Shown in pieces: positions 5,467 through 6,192 of a stretch of DNA of 6,192 nucleotides. Origin of the DNA: Tychonema litorale BBK16. Its GTDB lineage: Bacteria; Cyanobacteriota; Cyanobacteriia; Cyanobacteriales; Microcoleaceae. The stretch's first letter is position 1. Each line of letters opens with the position of its first letter. Location: positions 1 through 6,192 of the forward strand of contig NZ_JAKJHX010000182.1 in the NCBI RefSeq assembly GCF_021648855.1. The letters run 5' to 3'. The notes below the pieces were generated by a model, which was not told where the DNA came from, did not search any database, and worked only from the letters and a program-made list of their open reading frames with translations. The translations under genes were made by a program, and so were the position numbers.

Positions 5467-5735
5467 TCTGCTACGGCCATCGAGACAAAACCTGGGGATC
5501 TTCCTGTAGATGAAGCCCCCGATTTCTGAGAAATCACCACCCCAGAAATCTCGCTGCTGAGTACAGCCACCTTTTTCTCAGGATTTTTCTCACAGGTGAG
5601 TTCCAAAATGTGCGGCTGCGAGTTACGAATCGCCTCTACAACCTGCTGGTAAACAGCTTCAGCGTCCTCCGCCGACTTCCGCTGCACCGAAAGCGATACA
5701 GGCGTGTTCTTCACAATCATGTCAATGCTGAACAT
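5463..5735 (-). CDS. UPF0367 family small protein, 90 residues
   Basis: The protein reads as a cyanobacterial UPF0367 member of normal length: FSIDMIVKNTPVSLSVQRKS at the start, LELTCEKNPEKKVAVLSSEI (44-63) in the middle and ISQKSGASSTGRSPGF (68-83) near the end. Predicted order is a long strand (2-18), a helix (21-38), then two or three strands, a small alpha/beta fold without signal peptide or membrane segment. The function of the family is not established. It is the first gene of a two-gene unit and overlaps the ATPase start by 4 bp, so the two are expected to be made together, which hints at a role with that ATPase or simply shared expression. Upstream, AGTATATATA around 5772-5781 gives TATACT/TATATA on the minus strand as a possible -10 box, but no convincing -35 is seen. 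There is no clear ribosome binding site; Met6 is a possible alternative start. Confidence 0.85.
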   Translation of the reverse strand: MFSIDMIVKNTPVSLSVQRKSAEDAEAVYQQVVEAIRNSQPHILELTCEKNPEKKVAVLSSEISGVVISQKSGASSTGRSPGFVSMAVAE

Positions 5736-5808
5736 ATAGTCTTAACAATTTAAGTTTGGAGCTCTACCTTCAGTATATATAGCAGAAGTCCCCAGATCCA
5801 GGTGAGGA

Positions 5809-5834
5809 AGATGGGAGATGGGGAGATGGGGAGA
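5809..5834. repeat. Purine tandem repeat, AGATGGG(G) units
   Basis: One 7-bp unit AGATGGG (5809-5815) is followed by two 8-bp AGATGGGG units (5816-5831) and the start of a fourth. Short purine-rich tandem repeats of this sort are common between genes in filamentous cyanobacteria and vary in copy number. It lies between the divergent UPF0367 gene and the rightward promoter. Confidence 0.75.
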
Positions 5835-5863
5835 GAAAATCCGAAAAAATCTTTAAGAAATAC

Positions 5864-5892
5864 TTGCTCTTGTAAAGAATTACCCCTATAAT
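5864..5892 (+). promoter_or_regulatory. Strong candidate rightward promoter
   Basis: TATAAT (5887-5892) is a perfect -10 box. TTGCTC (5864-5869) keeps the TTG of the -35 consensus, and the spacer is exactly 17 nt. Transcription would start near 5899 and run into the structured segment from 6015 onward. No start codon with a ribosome binding site follows within the window, so the transcript has at least about 290 nt of untranslated sequence. Confidence 0.6.
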
Positions 5893-6014
5893 CGTGATTA
5901 CGGTAAAGAAAAGTAAAGTCTGTTCATAATCCATCTCATTTTCTGCTAAGCAGCAAGACTTGGAAAATATAGAATAGAAACTTGTCCGTCGTAATTATAT
6001 CTATTTGGAGATTT

Positions 6015-6108
6015 GCGTAGTCAGTAACTCAGGGAATCAACGCCACTGAGCTTGTAAGAGCAATCGAGCAAGCTGTACTGACCAGCCTCAGACTTTCGAG
6101 GTCTACGT
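6015..6108 (+). ncRNA. Candidate structured RNA or leader element, identity unknown
   Basis: Several helices are compatible with one fold. An outer stem pairs GCGTA (6015-6019) with TACGT (6104-6108), including one G-T pair. Next to it GTCAGTA (6020-6026) pairs perfectly with TACTGAC (6076-6082). Inside that helix lie CTCAG/CTGAG (6028-6032 with 6046-6050) and CTTG/CAAG (6051-6054 with 6069-6072). The segment 6083-6103 forms a small hairpin, GAC (6091-6093) with GTC (6101-6103). This gives two connected multi-branch loops. I compared it by eye with 6S RNA, tmRNA, RNase P RNA, SRP RNA and cobalamin, SAM, glutamine and fluoride riboswitches and recognised none. The strand is chosen from the upstream promoter. 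Further weak hairpins follow (6114-6127). Confidence 0.4.
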
Positions 6109-6159
6109 TATTCGGGTCACGACACCCTGTGGATGCGAAGCTAGTCCCCTGCTCTGTCG

Positions 6160-6189
6160 CTAGTGGTTAAACAGTTCTAAAGTCACTGG
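6160..6189 (+). other. Hairpin near the right edge
   Basis: CTAGTG (6160-6165) pairs with CACTGG (6184-6189), with one G-T pair, around an 18-nt loop. An alternative pairs GTTC (6174-6177) with GAAC (6189-6192). The two are mutually exclusive, and the second may extend beyond the window. There is no T-run, so it is not an obvious terminator here. Confidence 0.3.
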
Positions 6190-6192
6190 AAC

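Larger units (their letters stand above)
5736..6192. other. Right-hand region without a supported protein gene
   Basis: All long plus-strand frames here lack a usable start, and minus-strand frames are short. It holds the leader of the UPF0367 gene (to about 5780), a purine tandem repeat, a rightward promoter, three GTAAAG hexamers (5872, 5903, 5913), an 11-bp palindrome CTGCTAAGCAG (5943-5953), and the structured segments described separately. Whether it is the leader of a gene beyond the edge or a free RNA cannot be told from this window. Confidence 0.6.

Noticed and set aside
5203..5529. 108-codon plus-strand frame opposite the ATPase gene
   Set aside because: The minus strand encodes Walker A, the Q-loop and the UPF0367 end here; the plus-strand frame is a shadow.
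5809..5834. Possible G-quadruplex in the purine repeat
   Set aside because: Only three runs of three or more G are present, so a standard four-run intramolecular quadruplex cannot form.
6028..6050. Resemblance of GGGAATC and GCCACTG to parts of a cobalamin riboswitch, tempting next to a CbiO-like gene
   Set aside because: The order and spacing do not fit, no B12 box is found, and the ATPase gene is transcribed away from this segment.
6021..6167. Open plus-strand frame of 49 codons across the structured segment
   Set aside because: It has no ATG and no ribosome binding site; the only GTG comes late, and the translation resembles no family.

Overview
The window looks like chromosomal DNA of a filamentous cyanobacterium, probably an Oscillatoria/Microcoleus-type organism. 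Five copies of the HIP1 palindrome GCGATCGC are visible (3221, 3562, 3592, 5015, 5380). It also carries cyanobacterial protein families (UPF0367, a DUF4058-type protein, a CbiO-like ATPase of cyanobacterial type) and a hairpin repeat of the kind scattered through such genomes. The genus is inferred from general resemblance, not from a marker gene.

Layout. Positions 1-357 hold no gene I can support; they contain a possible repeat relic, an 18-bp palindrome and a strong hairpin (278-339) just past the stop of the first gene. Positions 358-3114 (minus) encode the centrepiece, a 918-residue protein with two tandem ~111-residue repeats, a six-bladed NHL/SMP-30-like beta-propeller, then two more copies of the same repeat. 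The repeats read like the T-fold of dihydroneopterin aldolase and uricase (beta-beta-alpha-alpha-beta-beta), including a glutamate at the place where T-fold enzymes hold their substrate. This architecture is the most unusual thing in the window. Upstream on the same strand lies a 70-residue Cro/C1-type helix-turn-helix protein (3300-3512). Its upstream region contains a good promoter pointing the other way, towards an 80-residue conserved-looking small protein (3639-3881).

Positions 3899-3997 hold a compact repeat of three hairpins with 3-nt loops. It is followed by a DUF4058-type gene (4039-4681) broken by an internal deletion that shifts the frame. A 14-codon reading frame with a good ribosome binding site (4689-4733, minus) may be the stump of another gene. 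Positions 4768-5735 (minus) form a translationally coupled pair: UPF0367 first, then an ATP-binding protein of the energy-coupling-factor/cobalt type. No membrane partner is present here.

Positions 5736-6192 lack a supported protein gene. They contain a purine-rich tandem repeat, a rightward promoter with a perfect -10 box at 17-nt spacing, and a set of mutually compatible helices (6015-6108) suggesting a structured RNA or long leader of unknown identity that may continue past the right edge.
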